Assembly (NCBI GenBank): GCA_903888615.1
Contig: CAISUE010000011.1
Location: 1-62,323, forward strand
Length of the DNA: 62,323 nucleotides
Source: an uncultured Gammaproteobacteria bacterium
GTDB lineage: Bacteria > Pseudomonadota > Gammaproteobacteria > CAISUE01
Reading direction: 5' to 3'
This document shows, piece by piece, positions 9,343 through 16,724 of this stretch (positions are counted from its first letter, which is position 1; each line of letters begins with the position of its first letter). Under the pieces are notes generated by a model. The model was not told the origin of the DNA. It ran no database searches and saw nothing but the letters and a program-made list of their open reading frames with translations. The translations under genes and the position numbers were made by a program.

Positions 9343-11013
9343 TTATTTTTCACTTTGATGCAGTAATTCACGGGCATGAGCAAGGCTTTGTTCGGTTATC
9401 GTTAACCCCCCCAGCATGCGGGCGATTTCTTGTTCACGATCCGTCGTGTGCAGCGGATAAATCGCAGTGGTGGTTTGATCGAAGGTAGTATGTTTAATGA
9501 TTTGGTAATGCTGCGTACCACAAGCGGCGACTTGTGGTAAATGTGTGACACATAAAATTTGTACACTGTGACTTAAGGTGCGTAATAATTGCCCGACAAT
9601 GGCGGCAGTGGGTCCGCCAATGCCAACATCCACTTCATCAAAGACTAGCGTGGGTGTCGTGCTAATTCCGGCTAAAATTACTTGAATGGCTAAACTGATA
9701 CGTGATAATTCACCGCCAGAGGCGACTTTGCTTAATGTTTGTAAAGCTTGACCGGGATTGGTGCTCACCATGAAATCAATGTGTTCACTGCCATTGAGAT
9801 TGGGTTCAGTTGAATTCAGCGCTTCTAAGTGAATTTCAAAGCGACCGCCACTCATGCCCAATAACTGCATTTTTTCACTGATGGCCAGACTCAGTTTTGC
9901 TCCAGTAGTGGTCCGTGCTTTTTTAAGTTTTTCAGCGCTTAAGTTATAAGCATGCGCTTCTCGATTTAATTGTTGTTCGAGTTCAAAAATCGTTTCGGCG
10001 CTGCTACTTAATTGCGCTAATTCAGTGTGTAAGTGATTAAAAAACCCTTCGAGTTCCAGCGGTTTTACCCGGTGTTTGCGCGCCAATTGGTAAATAACGT
10101 GTAATAGATTTTCGACTTCTACTAAACGTTCAGGATTGAGTTCAGCTGCTGCTAAATAATGTTGTAAATCATTGCCTGCTTCATTTAATTGAATGCTGGC
10201 GCTATCGATTAAGGTAAAAGCATTATTCACGCTAGCATGGGTATCTTTAATGCTTTGTAATGCGCTACGAGCTTGATGTAAGGTGTGGCTGAGCGAAGGG
10301 GTTTCTTCCGTGCTCAGTAAAGTTAATGCCGTTTGGACTTTAGCAAGGGTATCACCACGGGTCGCTAAATGTTTGTGTTCTTGTTCTAATGCCGCAATAT
10401 CATCGGTTTTGACCGCTAAGGTTTGCCATTCATTCAATTGAAATTGAATGAATTCAGCGCGATCTTGTTGGGCTTGAAGACCGTGTAATTGTTGGAGTTG
10501 TTGTTTGGTGAAACTCCATGCTTGATAATGTTGTTTAAGTTCATCGAGCAAGTGTTGATGCGCACCATATTGATCGATTAAGGTCCGTTGCGTGCTGCGT
10601 TTTAATAACGATTGGTGTTCGTGTTGGCCATGGATATCCACTAAAAATTCACTTAAAGCGCGCAACTGTGGCAAAGTTGCTCCTTGGCCATTGATATAAG
10701 CGCGTGATTTGCCATCTTTACTGATGATCCGACGCAATACACAGTCCTGTTGCTCATTTAAATCGTGTTCAGTTAACCAGGCGAGGGCGCCAGAGGTGAG
10801 TTCGAGCTCAAAACGCGCGGTGATTTCGCAGCGCTCAAAACCGGTGCGAATGCAAGTGCTGTCAGCTCGCTCTCCTAGTGCTAACGATAGCGCATCGATG
10901 ATGATCGATTTACCTGCACCTGTTTCACCGGTTAATACCGTCATGCCTGGTAAAAAGCTGATCGTGTGTTGATCGATTAGGGCAAAATGATTGATGTGCA
11001 ATTCACTTAGCAT
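9343..11013 (-). CDS. recN: DNA repair protein RecN
   Basis: SMC-like ATPase acting in RecA-dependent double-strand break repair. Walker A GETGAGKS is at about 29-36, in the typical LTGETGAGKSIIIDALSLAL context. The central half is a long Gln/Leu-rich coiled coil (about 150-370), the ABC signature is VASGGELSRISLA, and Walker B is TLVFDEVDVGIGG. Its 556 residues match the family (E. coli 553). Its ATG lies inside the end of dxs (7-base overlap, ATGCTAA), so translation is probably coupled to dxs. In E. coli recN is LexA-regulated; no LexA box was noticed here. Confidence 0.94.
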   Translation of the reverse strand: MLSELHINHFALIDQHTISFLPGMTVLTGETGAGKSIIIDALSLALGERADSTCIRTGFERCEITARFELELTSGALAWLTEHDLNEQQDCVLRRIISKDGKSRAYINGQGATLPQLRALSEFLVDIHGQHEHQSLLKRSTQRTLIDQYGAHQHLLDELKQHYQAWSFTKQQLQQLHGLQAQQDRAEFIQFQLNEWQTLAVKTDDIAALEQEHKHLATRGDTLAKVQTALTLLSTEETPSLSHTLHQARSALQSIKDTHASVNNAFTLIDSASIQLNEAGNDLQHYLAAAELNPERLVEVENLLHVIYQLARKHRVKPLELEGFFNHLHTELAQLSSSAETIFELEQQLNREAHAYNLSAEKLKKARTTTGAKLSLAISEKMQLLGMSGGRFEIHLEALNSTEPNLNGSEHIDFMVSTNPGQALQTLSKVASGGELSRISLAIQVILAGISTTPTLVFDEVDVGIGGPTAAIVGQLLRTLSHSVQILCVTHLPQVAACGTQHYQIIKHTTFDQTTTAIYPLHTTDREQEIARMLGGLTITEQSLAHARELLHQSEK

Positions 11014-12851
11014 GAAAAATGGGCCTTAATGCGTGTGAGGATCCCTTCTTTATCCAAACCTTCAGCGCTTAATTGCTGCGCTGGGGTTGCATGATCGATA
11101 AATTGATCACTCAAACCCAAGTTAAGTATTTTTTTGCCTGCACCGATGCTGGCTAAATATTCATTAACTGCACTACCTGCCCCCCCCATGATGGCATTTT
11201 CTTCGATAGTGACAAAATGATCATGGTCTTTTAATAAAGTATCGATTAATGGCGTATCCAATGGTTTGATAAAGCGCATATCGATTACGGTTGCGTTTAA
11301 TTCGAAGCCCGCTGTTACAGAGACGCTCACCATCGAACCAAAAGCTAAGATTGCAATAGTTGTACCCGAATGTTTAATCAATGCTTTGCCAAAGGGATAA
11401 GTCTCGCTATTTTTATCGATGATAGCGCCATTGCCACTGCCACGCGGATAACGAATCGCTACAGGTCCTTGGTGGGCAAAACCGGTATTTAATAAGTGCC
11501 AACATTCATTTTCATCAGAGGGCGCTAAAATTGCCATGTTGGGGATGCAACGTAAAAAACTTAAATCAAAGCTACCGGCATGCGTTGCACCATCAGCGCC
11601 CACTAAGCCTGCGCGATCTAGTGCTAATAACACTGGTAAATTTTGCAAACAAATATCGTGGATCAATTGATCATAAGCGCGTTGTAAAAATGTCGAATAA
11701 ATCGCCACCACCGGCTTTAAACCATCGCACGCCATGCCAGCGGCAAGCGTGAGGGCATGTTGTTCGGCAATCGCAACATCGAAATAACGTTCAGGAAATT
11801 CTTTGGAATACTGAACCATGCCAGAGCCTTCACGCATTGCTGGGGTAATCGCAACTAATAATGGCTCACGCTTCGCCATAAAGCATAGCCAATCCCCAAA
11901 AATGTGTGAATACGTTAAAGGTGCGGGTGTCGGGATATTAGCTTCTAGTGCTTGTAAATAACCGGGATTAACAAAATGGTATTTGATGGGGTCAGCTTCG
12001 GCGGGTTTAAAGCCTTTACCCTTAACAGTAACCACATGGAGAAATTGTGGCCCTGACATTCGTTTGATATTGCGCAAGGTAACCAATAGCGTCGGTAAAT
12101 CATGGCCATCGATGGGGCCTAAATAATTAAAGCCTAATTCTTCAAATAGGGTTCCCGGAGCGATCATGCCTTTCATGTGTTCTTCGGTGCGTTTTGCCAG
12201 TTCTAACATCGGTGGAATGACTTTTAACACTTTTTTACTGCTATTTTTAATGCCCGTGTAAAACTTACTCAATAATAACCGCGTCAAATATTTGGACATC
12301 GCGCCGACATTATGGGAAATCGACATATCGTTATCGTTTAAAATCACCAGCATATTGGCTTTTAAATCCCCTGCATGATTGAGTGCTTCATAGGCCATGC
12401 CAGCGGTAAGCGCGCCATCGCCGATGATCGCGATACAGTGGTTATTTAAATGTTGTAATTTAGCCGCACAACTCATGCCTAGCGCTGCGCTAATTGAAGT
12501 GCTGGAATGCCCGACGCCAAAAGCATCGTGGCAGCTTTCGGAGCGTTTAGGGAAGCCAGATAAACCGTTTTTTTGCCGAATGGTGGGTAATTGTTTACGC
12601 CGGCCGGTTAACACTTTATGGGAATAGGCTTGATGGCCGACATCCCAAACAAGATGGTCTTTTGGACTCTCAAAGACGGCGTGCAGCGCGACGGTTAATT
12701 CGACGGTGCCTAAATTAGCACCAAAATGGCCACCGGAAACATTTAATGTTTGAATGATAAAGGCGCGTAATTCGCTGCAGACGTCGGCTAATTGGGCATC
12801 GGTCAAGCTTTTTAAATCGACGGGACTGGCTATTTGACTAAGTAACGACAT
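11007..12851 (-). CDS. dxs: 1-deoxy-D-xylulose-5-phosphate synthase
   Basis: Thiamine-diphosphate enzyme condensing pyruvate and glyceraldehyde-3-phosphate, the entry step of the MEP isoprenoid pathway. ispG, a later step, is also in this window. Motifs include VGHQAYSHKVLTGRR, the ThDP-binding GDGALTAGMAYEALN...NDNDMSIS, DGHD, the transketolase-type AEQHALTLAAGMA with the catalytic Glu, and DRAGLVGADGATHAG. Its 614 residues fit the family (E. coli 620). It lies in the minus operon CBU_0592-like gene - dxs - recN - rluC. Confidence 0.95.
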   Translation of the reverse strand: MSLLSQIASPVDLKSLTDAQLADVCSELRAFIIQTLNVSGGHFGANLGTVELTVALHAVFESPKDHLVWDVGHQAYSHKVLTGRRKQLPTIRQKNGLSGFPKRSESCHDAFGVGHSSTSISAALGMSCAAKLQHLNNHCIAIIGDGALTAGMAYEALNHAGDLKANMLVILNDNDMSISHNVGAMSKYLTRLLLSKFYTGIKNSSKKVLKVIPPMLELAKRTEEHMKGMIAPGTLFEELGFNYLGPIDGHDLPTLLVTLRNIKRMSGPQFLHVVTVKGKGFKPAEADPIKYHFVNPGYLQALEANIPTPAPLTYSHIFGDWLCFMAKREPLLVAITPAMREGSGMVQYSKEFPERYFDVAIAEQHALTLAAGMACDGLKPVVAIYSTFLQRAYDQLIHDICLQNLPVLLALDRAGLVGADGATHAGSFDLSFLRCIPNMAILAPSDENECWHLLNTGFAHQGPVAIRYPRGSGNGAIIDKNSETYPFGKALIKHSGTTIAILAFGSMVSVSVTAGFELNATVIDMRFIKPLDTPLIDTLLKDHDHFVTIEENAIMGGAGSAVNEYLASIGAGKKILNLGLSDQFIDHATPAQQLSAEGLDKEGILTRIKAHFSC

Positions 12852-12854
12852 GAA

Positions 12855-13133
12855 TTAACTCGACACAGAAGGTGATTTTTTAGCGTATTTTTTACAATGA
12901 CGCCATAAGCCATAGATGCTAAGCAATAGCCAAACGATTTCCATAATAAAAGCCGATAAATTCCAATCGAAGCATAAAGAATAACTAATCAGCAACGAGC
13001 CAAGGATATTTAAAAGGCTATAAGTTTTACCGGTGCCGCTGAGTTTAGTCGCTTGCAATAAACCATAAGCGATCAGGGTGATTGCGACGCCGATTAAACC
13101 AAGAATGGTGTGTAGCGTTAACGTAAAATGCAT
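12855..13133 (-). CDS. Small CBU_0592-family membrane protein
   Basis: A 92-residue integral membrane protein with three hydrophobic helices (about 9-28, 38-54, 60-78) and a basic tail, WRHCKKYAKKS. The patterns LGLIGVAITLIAYGLLQ, YSLLNILGSLLISYSLCFDWNLSAFIMEIVWLLLSIYGL fit the family named after Coxiella CBU_0592. No biochemical role is known. It ends 3 bases before dxs and is probably co-transcribed, but a link to isoprenoid synthesis is only positional. Confidence 0.65.
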   Translation of the reverse strand: MHFTLTLHTILGLIGVAITLIAYGLLQATKLSGTGKTYSLLNILGSLLISYSLCFDWNLSAFIMEIVWLLLSIYGLWRHCKKYAKKSPSVSS

Positions 13134-13191
13134 GGGCTAAGTCATCACCTGTATGTTTTGTTACAATGGAAAGTGGCATCCATAGGGTGCT

Positions 13192-13213
13192 TCATGCTAT
13201 AAGGATAGCATGA
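13192..13213. promoter_or_regulatory. Perfect inverted repeat in the divergent region upstream of dnaN
   Basis: TCATGCTAT-AAGG-ATAGCATGA is a 9-base perfect inverted repeat with a 4-base centre. It lies between the divergent CBU_0592-like gene and dnaN. It could be an operator or a hairpin in either leader; no regulator is identified. Confidence 0.45.
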
Positions 13214-13275
13214 TCAGCGTGTCGATGATGGTCACGGGGTGTGTTTGTTAATCTTTGCCATACAAGGAGGTACGC

Positions 13276-13326
13276 TTGTTTGGTTGCTATTTTAGCAGAA
13301 TTTCCGACAATTTATTAACTAATTGA
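13276..13326 (+). CDS. Candidate 16-residue leader peptide coupled to dnaN
   Basis: AAGGAGGT at 13264-13271, a near-ideal ribosome-binding site, is followed 4 bases later by TTG opening a 16-codon frame (MFGCYFSRISDNLLTN). It stops at 13324-13326, 7 bases before the dnaN ATG. dnaN itself has no recognisable ribosome site in its A/T-rich approach. The arrangement suggests translational coupling of dnaN to a short leader. Nothing is known about the peptide, and the strong site without a better start may be coincidental. Confidence 0.35.
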   Translation: MFGCYFSRISDNLLTN

Positions 13327-13333
13327 TTTTATT

Positions 13334-14440
13334 ATGAAATTTACGATTCAACGAGAATTATTGTTAAAGCCTTTGCAAATGGTGGTGGGGGTGGTTGAGC
13401 GGCGGCAAACCTTACCTATTTTAGCTAACATTTTAGTGACCGTGAAGAATCAACAATTATCGTTGTTAGGAACGGATTTAGAAGTGGAAATGATTGGCCG
13501 CATCGCGCTTAGCCAGCCAGCGGAATCAGGTCAAGTCACAATTCCTGCGAAAAAATTATTAGATATTTGTCGCAGCGTGCCAGAGCAAGCTTTGGTGCAA
13601 TTCATCTTAGAAGAAAATCGCGTGGTCGTTAAAGCAGGTCGCAGTCGCTTTGTATTGCAGACGCTACCTGCGATCGATTTTCCTTTTTTTGAAGAAAGTC
13701 CCAGTGCCCACGCTTTTGAAGTGAGTCAGGGTGAATTGCGGTATTTGTTAGAACAGACGCATTTTGCGATTGCCTCTCAAGACGTGCGTTATTACTTAAA
13801 TGGTATGTTATTAGAATTAAGTGAGCAACAATTACGCACCGTGGCGACAGATGGTCACCGCATGGCGATGTGCACTATTCGCTTGCCACAAATCAATGAT
13901 TTTCAACAAGTGATTGTGCCACGCAAAGGGGTTAATGAATTGTTGCGTTTGTTAGAAGCGAATGATGACCTTGTTAAAGTCACATTGGGGCAGCATCACG
14001 TACGGGTCGAATCGAGTGATTTTACACTGACATCGAAATTAATCGATGGAAAGTATCCCGATTATCACAAAGTATTGCCGAAGCCGAGTAATCGTTTAGT
14101 GAACTTAAATCGAGATGATTTCAAACAAGCTTTGAGTCGGGTAGCAATTTTATCCAGTGAAAAATTTCGTGGCGTGTTAATTAAATGGTCAGAAGATGCT
14201 TTAGTGTTAGAGGCAAGCAATCCTGAACATGAAGAAGCCGAAGAGCGTTTGGAAGTAAGTTACCTCGGTGCGTCATTAGCGTTAGGTTTTAATGTGGTGT
14301 ACCTTTTAGATGTTTTAAACTCATTGCCACCGGGGGATGTGCGGATGGTGTTGGGTGAAAATGACAATAGTATTTTGCTAGAATCCGCTGTGTTGGCACA
14401 AGGTATTAGTTTGTATGTGGTGATGCCAGTGTTGTTGTAA
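13334..14440 (+). CDS. dnaN: DNA polymerase III beta sliding clamp
   Basis: Ring-shaped processivity clamp that tethers polymerase III and other partners, including Hda (also encoded here), to DNA. Its 368 residues match the family (E. coli 366). The N-terminus MKFTIQRELLLKPLQMVVGVVERRQTLPILANILV, an internal TVATDGHRMAMC, FTLTSKLIDGKYPDY and the C-terminal YVVMPVLL are diagnostic. The ATG is fixed by an upstream in-frame stop. dnaA, its usual upstream neighbour, is not here; a small membrane protein and dxs lie upstream on the other strand. Confidence 0.96.
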   Translation: MKFTIQRELLLKPLQMVVGVVERRQTLPILANILVTVKNQQLSLLGTDLEVEMIGRIALSQPAESGQVTIPAKKLLDICRSVPEQALVQFILEENRVVVKAGRSRFVLQTLPAIDFPFFEESPSAHAFEVSQGELRYLLEQTHFAIASQDVRYYLNGMLLELSEQQLRTVATDGHRMAMCTIRLPQINDFQQVIVPRKGVNELLRLLEANDDLVKVTLGQHHVRVESSDFTLTSKLIDGKYPDYHKVLPKPSNRLVNLNRDDFKQALSRVAILSSEKFRGVLIKWSEDALVLEASNPEHEEAEERLEVSYLGASLALGFNVVYLLDVLNSLPPGDVRMVLGENDNSILLESAVLAQGISLYVVMPVLL

Positions 14441-14515
14441 TATATCCATTCACCACCTACTGCTAAAGTCTATTTTTTTTATTAGCCATAAAGTTATCTT
14501 TATATTTTATGTGGC

Positions 14516-14540
14516 AAAATAGGCATTATTTGCCTATTTT
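14516..14540 (+). terminator. Hairpin ending dnaN, just before the Rpn start
   Basis: AAAATAGGCA (14516-14525) and TGCCTATTTT (14531-14540) form a perfect 10-base stem with a 5-base loop, A-rich on the left and T-rich on the right. It could terminate dnaN transcription. It also ends 3 bases before a GTG and 15 bases before the ATG of the Rpn gene, so it may limit Rpn translation. Confidence 0.5.
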
Positions 14541-14555
14541 CCTGTGAATTTGCCG

Positions 14556-15557
14556 ATGAAAAAGTCGCCTCCCAAAATACCGCGTAATGATTTTGATTCA
14601 CCTTGGAAAGAAGTTTTAATGATTTTTTTTCAGGATTTCATGGAATTTTGCTTTCCAACTATCGCTAAAAAATTAGATTGGAGTCGCGGTTATACGTTTC
14701 TTGATAAAGAGCTTCGAGCGATCACTCGTGTAGGGGTTGCCGGGCGACGTATAGCAGATAAATTAATTAAAGTTTATGAGAAAGATGGTTCTGAAATTTG
14801 GTTATTAATTCATGTCGAGATACAAGCGCAAAAAATTGCTGATTTCCCAGAGCGAATGTATATTTATCAATATCGAATTTTTGATCGTTTTCGAGTTCCG
14901 GTTGTCAGTGTCGCCATTTTAGTAGATGGGCATAAAAATTGGCGGCCAACTATTTATGAAATAATACACTGTGATACGGAGCTTCGCTTCAAATATAATG
15001 TTTTAAAAGTTCTTGATTATGATGATCGGCGTGATTTATTAGAGAAATCAAACAATCCCTTCGCTACAGTGATTTTAGCTCAACTTATTGCCCTTGATTT
15101 GGCTAAAAAATGTGGCAGTGAAAATAAATTAGTCACTAAATTGGCTTTAACGCGGTTACTATTTGCTAAAAATTGGCGTTCTGAGCAAATGGATCAATTG
15201 TTTCGCTTTATCGATTGGCTTATTTTATTGCCAGCGCCCCTTGTGATAGAATATGACGCGGCGATTCACGAATTAAGTGAGGAAATGAATATGGCTTATA
15301 TCACATCTATTGAACGTTTGGCTATGAAACGTGGCAGAGAGCGAGGTATGCTGGAAGGAAGACAAGAAGGAAAGCTTGCGGGTATGCTAGAGGGTATGCT
15401 AGAAGGTAAGTTAGAAGCTAAATGGGAAACCGCCCGCGCCATGCTGAATGAAGGTATGGACGAAGCACTTATTGCCAAAGTGACACAATTAAATTTAGAT
15501 GAAATTCGTTCAGAAATAAATAAATGGACTGGCAGTCGTAAAGTAACACAACATTGA
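14556..15557 (+). CDS. Rpn-family recombination-promoting nuclease / putative transposase
   Basis: Member of the Rpn/PD-(D/E)XK family, DNA endonucleases related to transposases. Some E. coli members act in phage defence. From the ATG at 14556 (a GTG at 14544 is an alternative) the protein has 333 residues. The nuclease core is IWLLIHVEIQAQ (Glu88-x-Gln90), followed by ERMYIYQYRIFDRF and PVVSVAILVD. The C-terminal tail has glycine/glutamate repeats (GMLEGRQEGKLAGMLEGMLEGK) and ends ARAMLNEGMDEALIAKVTQLNLDEI, typical of the family. It sits between dnaN and recF, and its stop overlaps the recF start as TGATG. No inverted-repeat ends were seen. Confidence 0.82.
   Translation: MKKSPPKIPRNDFDSPWKEVLMIFFQDFMEFCFPTIAKKLDWSRGYTFLDKELRAITRVGVAGRRIADKLIKVYEKDGSEIWLLIHVEIQAQKIADFPERMYIYQYRIFDRFRVPVVSVAILVDGHKNWRPTIYEIIHCDTELRFKYNVLKVLDYDDRRDLLEKSNNPFATVILAQLIALDLAKKCGSENKLVTKLALTRLLFAKNWRSEQMDQLFRFIDWLILLPAPLVIEYDAAIHELSEEMNMAYITSIERLAMKRGRERGMLEGRQEGKLAGMLEGMLEGKLEAKWETARAMLNEGMDEALIAKVTQLNLDEIRSEINKWTGSRKVTQH
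15291..15557 (+). CDS. Possible internally initiated short form of the Rpn protein
   Basis: Within the Rpn gene, GTGAGGA (15277-15283) precedes an in-frame ATG at 15291 with 7 bases between. This is a better ribosome site than that of the full-length start. It would give an 88-residue C-terminal protein lacking the nuclease core but keeping the Gly/Glu repeats and terminal helices. E. coli RpnA is known to make a similar in-frame short product that inhibits the full-length nuclease. The function here is by analogy only. Confidence 0.4.
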   Translation: MAYITSIERLAMKRGRERGMLEGRQEGKLAGMLEGMLEGKLEAKWETARAMLNEGMDEALIAKVTQLNLDEIRSEINKWTGSRKVTQH

Positions 15558-16624
15558 TGTTTTTAACTCAATTAAATCTCAGCCAGTTTCGGCATTTTCC
15601 TGCTTTTCAATTAAAGCCTGCTGCAGGTTTTAATTTCATCTTTGGCCCGAATGGTTCGGGTAAAAGCAGTCTCTTAGAAGCGATTTATGTGTTGAGCATG
15701 GGCCGCTCGTTTCGAAGCAAACAATTGACCCCTCTTATTCGCCATCATTGCGCGGAATTTCAAGTAATTGGTTCATGGAAAAACATTTATGATCGGCAAT
15801 TTACGGTAGGTATTGGTCGTCAAAGTCAGATTTCAGATATTCGTTTGGATGGCCAACCTATCCACAGTTTGCGTGATTTGGTGAGTTTGGTGCCAGTGCA
15901 ATTAATCAATCATGAATGTTTCCATTTGGTCGATGCGGGCCCACAGTGCCGACGTGAATTTTTAGATTGGGGCGTATTTCATTCGGAGCCGAGTTTTTTT
16001 AATGCCTGGCAACGTTATCAGCGGGCGCTCAAGCAGCGTAATGCCGGTTTAAAGCGGCATTTGCCATTGGCTGAATTAAATTTATGGCAGCAAGAATTAG
16101 TGCTTCAAGCAGAGAGTATTCATGCATTGCGCACCCATTATTTTCAAGGATTTTTACCGCATGTTGAGCGTTTATTAAGTGAATTGCTGGCGCTAGATCA
16201 ATTGACTATCGACTATTATCCGGGTTGGGATGTGGCATTGCCGTTAGCGACGGTCTTTAATAAAGATTATGAGCGCGATTGCTTCTTGGGTCATACACAG
16301 CACGGCCCTCATCGAGCTGATATTAAAATCAAGGTTAAAGGCATCGAGGCTGATCATTTATTATCGCGTGGCCAGCAAAAATTATTAAGTTATACTTTGC
16401 GTTTGGCGCAAAGTGAATGTTTGAAAATGTTTACCGGTAAGCATTCTGTACTGTTGATCGATGATTTGGCCGCCGAGTTAGATGGTTTGAAAGTTGAAAA
16501 AGTGTTGCAATTATTGCTCAATCTTAATTGCCAAGTGTTTATCACTGGTGTTGATGAATCCTTAGTGATAGCAGCGGCTAAGGCCGTGCATTTGACTCTG
16601 TTTCACGTGGAACACTTGAGCTAA
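15557..16624 (+). CDS. recF: DNA replication and repair protein RecF
   Basis: SMC-like ATPase that helps load RecA at single-strand gaps. Walker A is in NFIFGPNGSGKSSLLEAIYVLSMGRSFR, the signature region is RGQQKLLSYTLRLAQSE and Walker B is SVLLIDDLAAELD. Its 355 residues match E. coli (357). The ATG at 15557 overlaps the Rpn stop (TGATG), so recF depends on translation of the Rpn gene or reinitiation. gyrB, the usual downstream partner, is absent. The last codons (FHVEH) encode a parS site. Confidence 0.95.
   Translation: MFLTQLNLSQFRHFPAFQLKPAAGFNFIFGPNGSGKSSLLEAIYVLSMGRSFRSKQLTPLIRHHCAEFQVIGSWKNIYDRQFTVGIGRQSQISDIRLDGQPIHSLRDLVSLVPVQLINHECFHLVDAGPQCRREFLDWGVFHSEPSFFNAWQRYQRALKQRNAGLKRHLPLAELNLWQQELVLQAESIHALRTHYFQGFLPHVERLLSELLALDQLTIDYYPGWDVALPLATVFNKDYERDCFLGHTQHGPHRADIKIKVKGIEADHLLSRGQQKLLSYTLRLAQSECLKMFTGKHSVLLIDDLAAELDGLKVEKVLQLLLNLNCQVFITGVDESLVIAAAKAVHLTLFHVEHLS
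16599..16614. promoter_or_regulatory. parS: parS centromere site 1 (inside recF 3' end)
   Basis: TGTTTCACGTGGAACA is a full 16-base match to the conserved ParB-binding sequence known from B. subtilis and many other bacteria (TGTTNCACGTGNAACA). It lies in the coding sequence of the last recF codons. ParB spreads from such sites for chromosome segregation. Confidence 0.9.
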
Positions 16625-16629
16625 TGTGC

Positions 16630-16645
16630 TGTTCCACGTGAAACA
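16630..16645. promoter_or_regulatory. parS: parS centromere site 2
   Basis: TGTTCCACGTGAAACA is a full consensus parS site 15 bases after site 1 and its exact reverse complement. It lies just after the recF stop. Confidence 0.92.
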
Positions 16646-16673
16646 CGTTTTTTGTTAATGCTTCCTTAAGGGA

Positions 16674-16702
16674 TTGACAGGCATAATTCAACTCTAATCT
16701 TA
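16674..16702 (+). promoter_or_regulatory. Candidate promoter for the gene between the parS sites
   Basis: A perfect -35 hexamer TTGACA (16674-16679) is followed by TAATCT at 16695-16700 with a short 15-base spacer. The -10 match is imperfect. It lies 20-50 bases before the ATG at 16725. Confidence 0.35.
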
Positions 16703-16724
16703 ATAAATAAGGGTTGAGTCCATT

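Larger units (their letters stand above)
16599..16653 (+). terminator. recF terminator built from two parS sites
   Basis: Sites 1 and 2 are exact reverse complements, giving a perfect 16-base stem with a 15-base loop (16615-16629). CG and then six T (16648-16653) follow. This has the form of an intrinsic terminator for recF made entirely of parS sequence. Confidence 0.65.
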
